Shown here: positions 1-6,145 of the stretch, one piece after another | Position numbering within the stretch: position 1 is the stretch's first letter | How the letters are laid out: each line of letters begins with the position of its first letter | Notes under the pieces: generated by a model | Database searches by the model: none | What the model saw: only the letters and a program-made list of their open reading frames with translations | Told to the model about the DNA's origin: nothing | Position numbers and translations under genes: made by a program | Origin: Chloroflexota bacterium | GTDB lineage: Bacteria; Chloroflexota; Anaerolineae; Anaerolineales; Villigracilaceae | Direction: 5' to 3' | Length of the DNA stretch: 7,339 nucleotides | NCBI GenBank assembly: GCA_021823555.1 | Contig: JAKANW010000133.1 | Span: forward strand, 1-7,339

Positions 1-975
1 GCCTCGTTCCGACTCAAGTTTGAGGACGGATTGCGCGCCCGCGGCGTGGACGTAACCTACGATCTTTCCCAGCCATCGGACGCCGTCCTGGTCATTGCCG
101 GGACCCGCAGCCTGCTCCCGTTATGGAGGGCGCGTCGCCGCGGGACGCGTATTGTGCAGCGGCTGGATGGGATCAACTGGGTGCACCGCCAACGCCACAC
201 CGGACTCAGGCATTATCTGCGCGCCGAGTATGGCAATTTCATCCTGTCCTTGATCCGGGCGCGGCTGGCCAGCAGGATCATTTATCAAAGCGAGTTCTCC
301 CGCCGCTGGTGGGAAGACTGGTATGGGAAGACCCGCACGCCGTACGCGGTCATCCACAATGGCGTAGATTTGAAGACGTATTCACCTGTAGGACAAAATG
401 GCATTTTGTCCTACCCGCTCTATCCGCCCTACCGCTTGCTGATCGTGGAAGGCAGTCTCGGCGGCGGCTACGACATGGGACTGGACAACGCCATCCAACT
501 CGCCGAAGACTTGCAGGAAAAATATGGCTTCCCGATGGAATTGATGGTGGTTGGCAAGATCACTGAAGATCACAAGGCACACGTCAACGCGCGGGTTCCC
601 ATTCAATGGCTGGGAGCCGTGCCGCGCGAGCGCATCCCCGAAATTGACCGCTCGGCGCATATCCTGTTCTCTGCTGACTTGAACGCAGCCTGCCCAAACT
701 CGGTCATTGAAGCGCTGGCCTGCGGATTGCCGGTGGCATCCTTCGATACCGGCGCTCTGAATGAATTGGTGCTCGGCGACTCAGGCCGCATTGTCCCGTA
801 TGGGGGCGACCCGTGGAAGATCGAGCCGCCGGATATTCCCGCGCTGGCGGAGTCCGCCGCCGAGATTTTGCGCGACCCGCTGCGCCTCCGGGCGGCGGCA
901 CGGGCGCAAGCCGAGTCCGCGCTGGGACTGGATCAAATGGTGGAACAGTATTTGAAAGTTTTGTTGGAGGAATGA
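1..975 (+). CDS. GT4-family glycosyltransferase, 5'-truncated by the window edge
   Basis: This looks like a cytoplasmic GT-B-fold glycosyltransferase of family GT4, which would move a sugar from a nucleotide-sugar donor to a glycan or lipid acceptor. The frame is open from base 1 (ASFRLKFEDGLRARGV...), which matches the usual N-terminal helix of the family. The real start therefore lies left of the window and the TTG at 31 is only an internal codon; 324 residues are visible. Supporting motifs, numbered from base 1, are HNGVD (119-123) at the end of the N-terminal domain, the LLIVEGSLGGG start of the C-terminal domain (146-156) and the donor-site motif PNSVIEALACGLPV (232-245). The second glutamate of the EX7E motif is kept (E237) and the first is Ala, a variation seen in some GT4 groups. 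An unusual palindrome encodes residues 130-138 in the interdomain linker. The next gene starts 2 nt after the stop. Donor and acceptor are unknown. Confidence 0.9.
   Translation, partial: ASFRLKFEDGLRARGVDVTYDLSQPSDAVLVIAGTRSLLPLWRARRRGTRIVQRLDGINWVHRQRHTGLRHYLRAEYGNFILSLIRARLASRIIYQSEFSRRWWEDWYGKTRTPYAVIHNGVDLKTYSPVGQNGILSYPLYPPYRLLIVEGSLGGGYDMGLDNAIQLAEDLQEKYGFPMELMVVGKITEDHKAHVNARVPIQWLGAVPRERIPEIDRSAHILFSADLNAACPNSVIEALACGLPVASFDTGALNELVLGDSGRIVPYGGDPWKIEPPDIPALAESAAEILRDPLRLRAAARAQAESALGLDQMVEQYLKVLLEE
388..414. repeat. Perfect 27-nt palindrome inside the GT4 coding sequence
   Basis: The left arm GTAGGACAAAATG (388-400) and right arm CATTTTGTCCTAC (402-414) are exact reverse complements around a single central G at 401. 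The element is exactly nine codons long and in frame, encoding VGQNGILSY. It lies between the HNGVDLKTYSP segment and the PPYRLLIVEG segment, which is the predicted linker between the two Rossmann domains. Its A/T-rich core contrasts with the GC-rich flanks. No second copy was seen in this window and no flanking target duplication is obvious. It could be an inserted palindromic element or a hairpin that acts in the mRNA. Confidence 0.85.
966..970 (+). promoter_or_regulatory. Shine-Dalgarno site for the membrane protein gene
   Basis: GGAGG lies 7 nt before the ATG at 978 but only 1 nt before the ATG at 972. This favours 978 as the start codon, even though the frame is also open further upstream and 972 would give a classical ATGA overlap. 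The site is inside the last codons of the preceding glycosyltransferase gene, consistent with translational coupling. Confidence 0.7.
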
Positions 976-977
976 AT

Positions 978-2411
978 ATGACGAATTCCTCCCGCAGTTA
1001 CGACTTCCTCTGGCTCAGCCTGGCCCTGCTGCCACTGGTTGGACTCTCCATCCTGTTCTCGATCCCCTCGCAGGATTATTGGTGGTATCTGCGGTTGGGA
1101 CAGGATATCCTCAAGAGCGGAGCCGTGCCCCTCACCGATACCATCGGTTTCAGCCGGGCCGGGCTGCCGATCTTTTACCAGTCATGGCTCTCGGCAGTGC
1201 TTTTCTGGCTGGTCTATCACTTCGGCGGGGCAACTCTCACCTACCTGCTGCGCGCCGTCCTGATCGGACTCACGTATGGGATGCTGTGGAGCGTGATCCG
1301 CGGCGTCTCCGGCCCACGGCTGGCAACCCTGTTGGTAATCCTGGTGGGAGTGGCAAGCGCCAACAACTGGGTCATGCGCCCGCAGTTGTTTGCCTATCCG
1401 CTATTCGTGATTTGCCTATGGACTCTGTGTCGCTGGCAGGAGGGACAGGATCAATTTCTGTGGCTTCTGCCGTTGGCCGAATTTTTATGGGCAAACCTGC
1501 ATGGTTCCTTTGTCCTGCCCTTTTTGCTGGCCGGCGCGCCGCTGGTCTTTGGCAAGGGGAACCGCAGGGCGCTGCTCATCACCCTGGTCGCCATGCTGAT
1601 GGTATCCCTGGTCAACCCACACGGCATCGGCGTATGGCAATATTTGGTCTTCATCCTCAACTCGCCATCCGATTATCTCTTCAGTGTAGAATGGAACGCG
1701 CCCAGCAACGTCGGCTGGCAAATGAATCTCTTCTTCGGCTGGCTGCTGGCCTTCGCGCCGCTGGCCGCGCTTTCGCCGCGCAAATTATCCTTGTTTGAGT
1801 GGGTCTGGTTCCTCGGCTTTGGCTGGCTGGCGCTATCCGGCATCCGCTACGGGATCTGGTTCCTGCTGATCCTCGCCATTCTGACCGCCAAACTTCTGGC
1901 CGAATGGACAAACAAAATGCTGGATCGTCCCGTGAAAAAAGTCTTCCCGACCATAAACATCGCGGCGGCCAGCGTGTTCCTGCTGCTTTCCCTGCTCTTC
2001 CTGCCCGGCTTGCGCGAATCCTGGTGGAAACAAGCCCCGCCGCTATATGAACTCACCACCACGCCCATCGCGGCCGTGGACTGGCTGTCCACGCACCCGA
2101 ACCTTCCTGGCCCAGTGTGGAACGACTATGCCTTCGGTTCCTATCTGGCCTTCGCCCTGCCCACACGTCCGCCCTGGATAGACACGCGCATGTTCAGTTT
2201 TCCCCCAGATCAATGGCGCGAGTACGTGCACATCAGCAGCGGCGCACCGGAATGGCAGGCCGACTTCGACCGCCAAAAGATCAACCTGCTTTTGTTATCC
2301 ACCGCATCCCAATCCGCGTTGATCCAGGCTGTTGGGTCTTCGAGCCAGTGGTGCGAGCAATACCGCGACCCGTATGCCGTCATCTTCTCACGCTGCAACT
2401 CCATCCCATGA
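978..2411 (+). CDS. Polytopic membrane protein, GT-C-like layout (putative glycosyltransferase)
   Basis: This is a 477-residue integral membrane protein with about ten hydrophobic segments (roughly 11-29, 69-100, 114-127, 137-151, 160-190, 198-212, 249-265, 272-285, 291-306 and 327-343). A hydrophilic domain of about 130 residues follows (345-477), presumably extracytoplasmic. The layout resembles GT-C transferases that use lipid-linked sugar donors. Conserved-looking features are an acidic residue in the first loop (SQDYWWYL, D33), PLTDT (D54), MRPQ (R134), ANLHGSF (H175), VNPHG (213-217) and, in the tail, WNDYAFGSYL plus PWIDTR (399-404). Such motifs recur in uncharacterised membrane proteins of Chloroflexota and Cyanobacteria, from memory of the families. 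The gene sits between two GT4 genes, which supports a role in glycan assembly. It could instead be an uncharacterised membrane protein without transferase activity. The start at 978 was chosen because of the well-spaced GGAGG. Confidence 0.85.
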   Translation: MTNSSRSYDFLWLSLALLPLVGLSILFSIPSQDYWWYLRLGQDILKSGAVPLTDTIGFSRAGLPIFYQSWLSAVLFWLVYHFGGATLTYLLRAVLIGLTYGMLWSVIRGVSGPRLATLLVILVGVASANNWVMRPQLFAYPLFVICLWTLCRWQEGQDQFLWLLPLAEFLWANLHGSFVLPFLLAGAPLVFGKGNRRALLITLVAMLMVSLVNPHGIGVWQYLVFILNSPSDYLFSVEWNAPSNVGWQMNLFFGWLLAFAPLAALSPRKLSLFEWVWFLGFGWLALSGIRYGIWFLLILAILTAKLLAEWTNKMLDRPVKKVFPTINIAAASVFLLLSLLFLPGLRESWWKQAPPLYELTTTPIAAVDWLSTHPNLPGPVWNDYAFGSYLAFALPTRPPWIDTRMFSFPPDQWREYVHISSGAPEWQADFDRQKINLLLLSTASQSALIQAVGSSSQWCEQYRDPYAVIFSRCNSIP

Positions 2412-3523
2412 ACCCAACCTTTCCCGGCCGTCTCGGTTTACAACAGCGCGTCCTGCCCGCGTATCGCGCACCTTTCTTTGATCTGCTGGCAGGATCTTGC
2501 CAGGGCGGGCTGGGTCTCTTCGCAGGCCAGCCGCGTCCAGAAGAAAGCATCGCCACCACTTCGTCCCTGAACATTACGAATTACGCATCGGCAAATAACA
2601 TCCATCTCTTGCGCGGCCCCCTATACCTTTGCTACCAGACTGGCCTGCTCAACTGGCTGGCCGATTGGAACCCGGACGCGTTGATCGTGGAAGCCAATCC
2701 GCGTTATCTCTCCACTCCTGCTGCCATCCGTTGGATGAAGCGACGCGGCCGCCCGGTGCTCGGCTGGGGACTGGGATCGCCGCCTCTTTCCGGCCCCCTG
2801 AGCGGCCTCCGCCAAACCCGGCGACTCTCGTTCCTGGGCCGGTTCGACGCGCTGATCGCCTACAGCCAGCGCGGCGCGGACGAGTACGCCCAACTAGGTT
2901 TTTCGCGTGAAAAGATTTTTGTGGCGTACAATTCAGTCTCCCCGCATCCCACTCAACCGCCAGTGCGAACATTGTCCACTGTCCACCGTCCGCCGTCCCT
3001 TCTCTTCGTCGGCAGACTCCAGGCCCGCAAACGCGTGGACATGCTTCTGCGCGCCTGCGCCCAACTTGACTCCAAACCGCGTCTGGTCATCGTCGGGGAT
3101 GGGCCGGAGCGCGGCGCGTTGGAGGTGTTGGCTGGAGAGGTCTACCCATCGGCGCAGTTTATCGGAGCCAGACAGGGGGACGAGTTAAAACCCTATTTCG
3201 CGGAGGCAGACCTCTTCGTTCTGCCCGGAACCGGAGGGCTTGCCGTCCAGGAGGCGATGAGTCATGGGCTGCCCATCGTAGTCGCAAAAGGCGACGGCAC
3301 ACAGGATGACCTGGTCCGCGAGGAAAACGGCTGGCAAATCCCGCCCGATGATTTCGAGGCGCTGGTTGCTACCTTGCAGGTCGCACTCTCAGATATGACT
3401 CGGCTGCGCAGGATGGGCGCCGAGTCGTACCGCATTGTGGCGGAGGAAATTAATTTGGAGAAGATGGTCGAAGTGTTTGTGAATGCGCTTAACGGCCTGA
3501 ATACTCGTTCTGGATCAGTGTAG
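2408..3523 (+). CDS. GT4-family glycosyltransferase
   Basis: This is a complete 371-residue GT-B-fold glycosyltransferase, a normal length for GT4, with no signal peptide or membrane segment. The N-terminal part carries VLPAYRAPFFDLLA (15-28), typical of the acceptor-side domain, and the conserved-looking GWGLGSP (119-125). The C-terminal donor domain opens with SLLFVGRLQARKRVD (197-211) and continues with LVIVGDGPE (226-234). The donor-site signature is LPGTGGLAVQEAMSHGLPIV (272-291), with E282 as the kept glutamate and Gly at the position of the first one. The ATG at 2408 overlaps the upstream TGA as ATGA. No Shine-Dalgarno is visible before it, so it probably depends on translational coupling. 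The frame is open upstream, but that part is in the shadow of the membrane protein gene. A heptamer repeat encodes residues 189-198 in the interdomain linker. The 3' end overlaps the convergent gene by 35 bp. The sugar specificity is unknown. Confidence 0.92.
   Translation: MNPTFPGRLGLQQRVLPAYRAPFFDLLAGSCQGGLGLFAGQPRPEESIATTSSLNITNYASANNIHLLRGPLYLCYQTGLLNWLADWNPDALIVEANPRYLSTPAAIRWMKRRGRPVLGWGLGSPPLSGPLSGLRQTRRLSFLGRFDALIAYSQRGADEYAQLGFSREKIFVAYNSVSPHPTQPPVRTLSTVHRPPSLLFVGRLQARKRVDMLLRACAQLDSKPRLVIVGDGPERGALEVLAGEVYPSAQFIGARQGDELKPYFAEADLFVLPGTGGLAVQEAMSHGLPIVVAKGDGTQDDLVREENGWQIPPDDFEALVATLQVALSDMTRLRRMGAESYRIVAEEINLEKMVEVFVNALNGLNTRSGSV
2974..3001 (+). repeat. Short tandem repeat of about four GTCC-headed heptamers
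   Basis: The units are GTCCACT, GTCCACC, GTCCGCC and GTCCCTT; the last matches only in its first four bases. They lie in the coding sequence of the second GT4 gene and encode about residues 189-198, in the linker just before SLLFVGRL. Because the unit is 7 nt, gain or loss of one copy would shift the reading frame. The copies are imperfect, which would lower slippage rates. Confidence 0.6.
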
Positions 3524-4196
3524 CCGGTATCTGCGCCAGGAAGGCATCCACGTCGGTGGGAGTGAGCAGCACCTGGCCAATCTCGCGGGTAAAACCATCG
3601 GCAAGCTTGGAGACCACCAACACGCCTTCCTGGGACTTGCGATTGGGGCTCAGAACATCCAGCCGCTTGGGAAGTTTATCGCCTTCGTGCACACGGACGA
3701 TGTAATTGATCTCGGTGTATCGAAAGAACAGGCGGTAGTCAATATGTCCGGGCACAAAGCGGACGGCGATGCCGCGCTGTGTAACGAGGTACACCGCCGA
3801 AGCTCCAAAGATCAGCGCATCTTTATACAACAGCATCAAACCTGCCGCTAGCAGGAACCACTGCAAGCTGGAGATATTCAGCCGCCCGCCCATTAAAATA
3901 CCCAGCAGCGCGCTGCCCGCCAACACCCACGTTACATTCCGCGCCTGATAGCCAAACGGCGCACGCGGTTGATCGCGATAGAGCTGTCCCTCCTTCTGGA
4001 ATTCGCGGTAGATTTTCTTTTCCCAGAAGCGCTGTTGCAAGGCCATCATCAACAGCCCCAGCGCGATGATGGCAGCAAAGATCCCCGAGGCAATGGGTGG
4101 CCAGGCCCAGAACAGGATCACCAACAGCCAGGCATAGGGGATCTTCTTCAGGAACAGATATGGGGTATTGAGGACGAAGTTTTCAAGAAAGCGCAT
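3489..4196 (-). CDS. Membrane protein with a bacterial PH-like domain
   Basis: This is a 235-residue protein, last in the minus-strand unit. It has two hydrophobic hairpins: residues 21-31 with 34-53, and 89-103 with 111-124. After them comes a basic and aromatic beta-rich region (about 128-224) resembling bacterial PH-like domains attached to membrane helices. This region includes ALIFGASAVYLVTQRGIAVRF (127-147), FFRYTEINYIVRV (157-169) and the family-like ending VLLTPTDVDAFLAQI (209-223). Such domains are thought to scaffold membrane complexes; no enzymatic residues are visible. The ATG at 4196 follows the upstream TGA by 2 nt, and no Shine-Dalgarno is seen, so coupling is likely. A longer frame is open upstream, with an ATG at 4232 as the nearest alternative, but that would run back into the GT87-like gene. 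The functional assignment is tentative; the existence of the gene is well supported. Confidence 0.82.
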   Translation of the reverse strand: MRFLENFVLNTPYLFLKKIPYAWLLVILFWAWPPIASGIFAAIIALGLLMMALQQRFWEKKIYREFQKEGQLYRDQPRAPFGYQARNVTWVLAGSALLGILMGGRLNISSLQWFLLAAGLMLLYKDALIFGASAVYLVTQRGIAVRFVPGHIDYRLFFRYTEINYIVRVHEGDKLPKRLDVLSPNRKSQEGVLVVSKLADGFTREIGQVLLTPTDVDAFLAQIPATLIQNEYSGR

Positions 4197-4198
4197 GG

Positions 4199-5611
4199 TC
4201 AAGCCGGGAGGGCGGGCAGATTTTCCAACCATTGTTTGACGCGGCGAAATAACGCTGTCTCGCCTGGGGGCCGCTTTGTGACGCGCCACAGCATCCAAAG
4301 CAGGAGTAAGGGCGTGAGCATCCGCGCGTAGGACCACGGGAAGAAATCAAAGGTCGGGATGAGAAACTGTACAAAATAGAAGGCGCCGAACCATATCCAT
4401 TCCGCCGGCGTATCCAAGCGGCGTAACAGCACGATCACCCCCAGCACCAGGAACACGCCGTGATGTTCCCAGACCAGCGGCGAATACATATTCATCAGGA
4501 TCATCAGCGGCGGGATGGCATTGAACAGGTTGGCCGATGCGCCTTCGTAATACGACTTGCCGCGCACAGCCTTGACCATCACGAACAGCGACGCCACGCC
4601 CAGCGCCGCCTTTGAAATATAAGTAGCCACGCGTGGGAAAACGTAATTCAAATGCAGCAGTTGCGTGATGGCCCAAAAGAACGAATCGAAGGATGTCTCG
4701 CGGAAGTTCAGTCCGTGCGGGATGTTAAGCAGTCCCAGGTTATAGAGAAAACTCTGGTATGGCTCCAACCCATCCGATACGACCGTGATGGCAAAAATAA
4801 AGAGTGTAAAGAACGCCAGCCAGGCCAGCCAGCGCCAGTCACGTTCAAGCAGGAAAGCCAGCGCCAGTGCAGCCGGAGAAACCTTGAAATGGATCGCCAA
4901 ACTAAGCGCCAGCGCCGAGAGCATGCGCGAACGCGGATACAACAACAGGCTGATGAAGATCAGGTTGAGCACGTGCAGGTTGACCTGCATGTAATACATC
5001 GTGCGCAACACGGCCATGTTGACGCCCAGGAACAGCGTCACGACAATGGCTGCCATGTGCGGCGAAAATCCGTATTTCTCCAACACGAGGTGCATGAGAA
5101 AATAGAACGCCATCAGCGAAAGGATGTTCAGCACCCACAGCACAACTAGGAAGGCGTCCTCGCCATAGGGCACAAGCGGCTTGAGCAGGATGGCCCAGAA
5201 AGGCGGGTAAATATACAATCGGTCGAAGGGTTGGCCGTTCACCAGGTTGGTCGCGCCCAGCACGTAAGAGGCCAGGTCGCCGTAAGTCAACCGTTCACGC
5301 AGCAGGTTGAGGTACAAGAGCGAGATGATAAAGAATCCGGCCCAGGTCAGCGCGTTGCCTTTGTGAATGTACTTTTTTTCGATCAGCCACAATGCCAGCC
5401 CGCCCAACAGCCAGGCGATCAGCACCGACAGGAAGGTCAGCCAGAACTTGGAGTAAGGCCCCGTCACCAGGATGATATCCAGCCCGGCCTGGCCCTTCCA
5501 ACGGTACATCACGATCAGGCTGCCAGCTACCAGCACGGAAATGAGCACCCATATCTCCAGCGCGATGGAGGCGGATATAACAGTGCGGTGAGATTCCTTT
5601 TGGTTCTGCAT
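4199..5611 (-). CDS. GT87/DUF2029-type integral membrane glycosyltransferase
   Basis: This is a 470-residue polytopic membrane protein with the layout of GT-C family GT87, whose studied members such as PimE move mannose from polyprenyl-phosphate donors on the outer face of the membrane. About ten to twelve hydrophobic segments alternate with short loops. Motifs typical of the family are YGD in the first loop (D112, the likely catalytic acid), GQPFDRLYIYPPFWAILLKP (126-145), YMQVN (207-211), the helix-end HFKVSPAALALAF (241-253) with K243, and SPLVWEHHGVF (377-387). The ATG at 5611 is preferred, 8 nt after the upstream stop, with GAGG just before it. The alternative TTG at 5623 overlaps the upstream stop as TTGA and follows AGGAG by only 2 nt, so the start is uncertain by four codons. 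The PH-like membrane protein follows by 2 nt. The actual sugar and acceptor are not determined by sequence. Confidence 0.9.
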   Translation of the reverse strand: MQNQKESHRTVISASIALEIWVLISVLVAGSLIVMYRWKGQAGLDIILVTGPYSKFWLTFLSVLIAWLLGGLALWLIEKKYIHKGNALTWAGFFIISLLYLNLLRERLTYGDLASYVLGATNLVNGQPFDRLYIYPPFWAILLKPLVPYGEDAFLVVLWVLNILSLMAFYFLMHLVLEKYGFSPHMAAIVVTLFLGVNMAVLRTMYYMQVNLHVLNLIFISLLLYPRSRMLSALALSLAIHFKVSPAALALAFLLERDWRWLAWLAFFTLFIFAITVVSDGLEPYQSFLYNLGLLNIPHGLNFRETSFDSFFWAITQLLHLNYVFPRVATYISKAALGVASLFVMVKAVRGKSYYEGASANLFNAIPPLMILMNMYSPLVWEHHGVFLVLGVIVLLRRLDTPAEWIWFGAFYFVQFLIPTFDFFPWSYARMLTPLLLLWMLWRVTKRPPGETALFRRVKQWLENLPALPA

Positions 5612-5619
5612 ATCCTCGG

Positions 5620-6063
5620 TCAATTCTCCTGAGAGCCAACGCGATAGGCTTCCTTTACCAGCGCGGCGAGTTCCTGATCCAATTGAGCAGGATCGGTCAA
5701 GCGAAAGTAACGAATATAATCGCGCGCCGCCACCCGCTCGACGCGCCGAAAGAGCGGGTGTTCAACAGACCGTTTCAGCCACAAGCCGCATTCGACCCAG
5801 TCCCTGCGGATGATTGCCCCACCGAAACGCACGCACACCTGAAAGGTAATGCGCGTCTTCTGCGGGATGACCATCAGCGGACCGCCATGCTCCTGAACAA
5901 AATCCAGCCAGGCCGCATACAGTTCACGCACATGCGGCGGCTTGCCCGCAAAGTGCTCATCCAGTTCGAGTTGACTGCACGAGTGCCACTTATTGTGCAT
6001 CACGAAGCGATGGCCGCAGCGCGGACATTTCCACAACGGGGTGGTTTTTTCATCAAATGACAT
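5620..6063 (-). CDS. DUF5655 domain protein with N-terminal zinc-finger-like motif
   Basis: This is a 147-residue soluble protein. Near the N-terminus is a Cys/His cluster, CPRC (13-16) followed by HNKWHSC (23-29), likely to bind zinc through C13, C16, H27 and C29. The remainder, from LDEHFAGKPPHVRELYAAW (33-51) through ITFQVCVRFGGAIIRRDWVE (74-93) to the C-terminal LDQELAALVKEAY (128-140), resembles the DUF5655 family, whose function is unknown. The ATG at 6063 was chosen because the family begins shortly before the CPRC motif and the frame upstream would run through the hairpin into the peptidase gene. No good Shine-Dalgarno is visible. The gene lies 30 nt after a strong hairpin and 8 nt (or a TTGA overlap) before the GT87-like gene. 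Nothing links it functionally to glycan synthesis; the association may be incidental. Confidence 0.82.
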   Translation of the reverse strand: MSFDEKTTPLWKCPRCGHRFVMHNKWHSCSQLELDEHFAGKPPHVRELYAAWLDFVQEHGGPLMVIPQKTRITFQVCVRFGGAIIRRDWVECGLWLKRSVEHPLFRRVERVAARDYIRYFRLTDPAQLDQELAALVKEAYRVGSQEN

Positions 6064-6092
6064 AGTTACTGAATGTTCACTAGGATCGAATG

Positions 6093-6138
6093 ACGGCCTC
6101 TTACCGGACCCGCAGCCTGCGACCCGGCAAGAGGCCGT
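6093..6138 (-). terminator. Strong hairpin after the peptidase gene, possible terminator or attenuator
   Basis: Arms ACGGCCTCTTACCGG (6093-6107) and CCGGCAAGAGGCCGT (6124-6138) pair over 15 positions. The one mismatch becomes a G-U pair in a minus-strand transcript. Inside the loop, CGCA/TGCG (6111-6121) can pair again. The stem starts 7 nt after the peptidase stop codon. No U-run follows in the minus direction, and only three T's are present in the plus direction, so intrinsic termination is not certain. Alternatives are an RNA-stabilising 3' structure or a small intergenic repeat. Confidence 0.6.
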
Positions 6139-6145
6139 TTCATGG

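Noticed and set aside
31..975. TTG at 31 as the real start of the first glycosyltransferase
   Set aside because: The frame is open to base 1 and the extra residues fit the N-terminal helix of the family, so the gene is cut by the window edge.
813..977. Upstream extension of the membrane protein gene into the preceding gene
   Set aside because: This stretch encodes an Arg/Gly/Ala-rich shadow of the glycosyltransferase. The membrane protein proper starts at 978 behind a well-placed GGAGG.
4652..5149. Long open frame (165 codons) on the plus strand, antisense to the GT87-like gene
   Set aside because: The peptide is rich in Gln, Arg and His with no fold-like pattern, while the opposite frame encodes a clear membrane protein with family motifs. 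It is a shadow frame.
5373..5379. Run of seven T's (seven A's in the GT87-like mRNA) as a programmed frameshift site
   Set aside because: It encodes the Glu-Lys-Lys stretch in frame, the gene is intact through it, and no alternative frame continues usefully.
101..6120. A 15-base string, GGACCCGCAGCCTGC, occurs both at 101-115 in the first gene and at 6106-6120 in the hairpin
   Set aside because: A single short GC-rich match in about 7 kb can arise by chance, and the flanks do not match.
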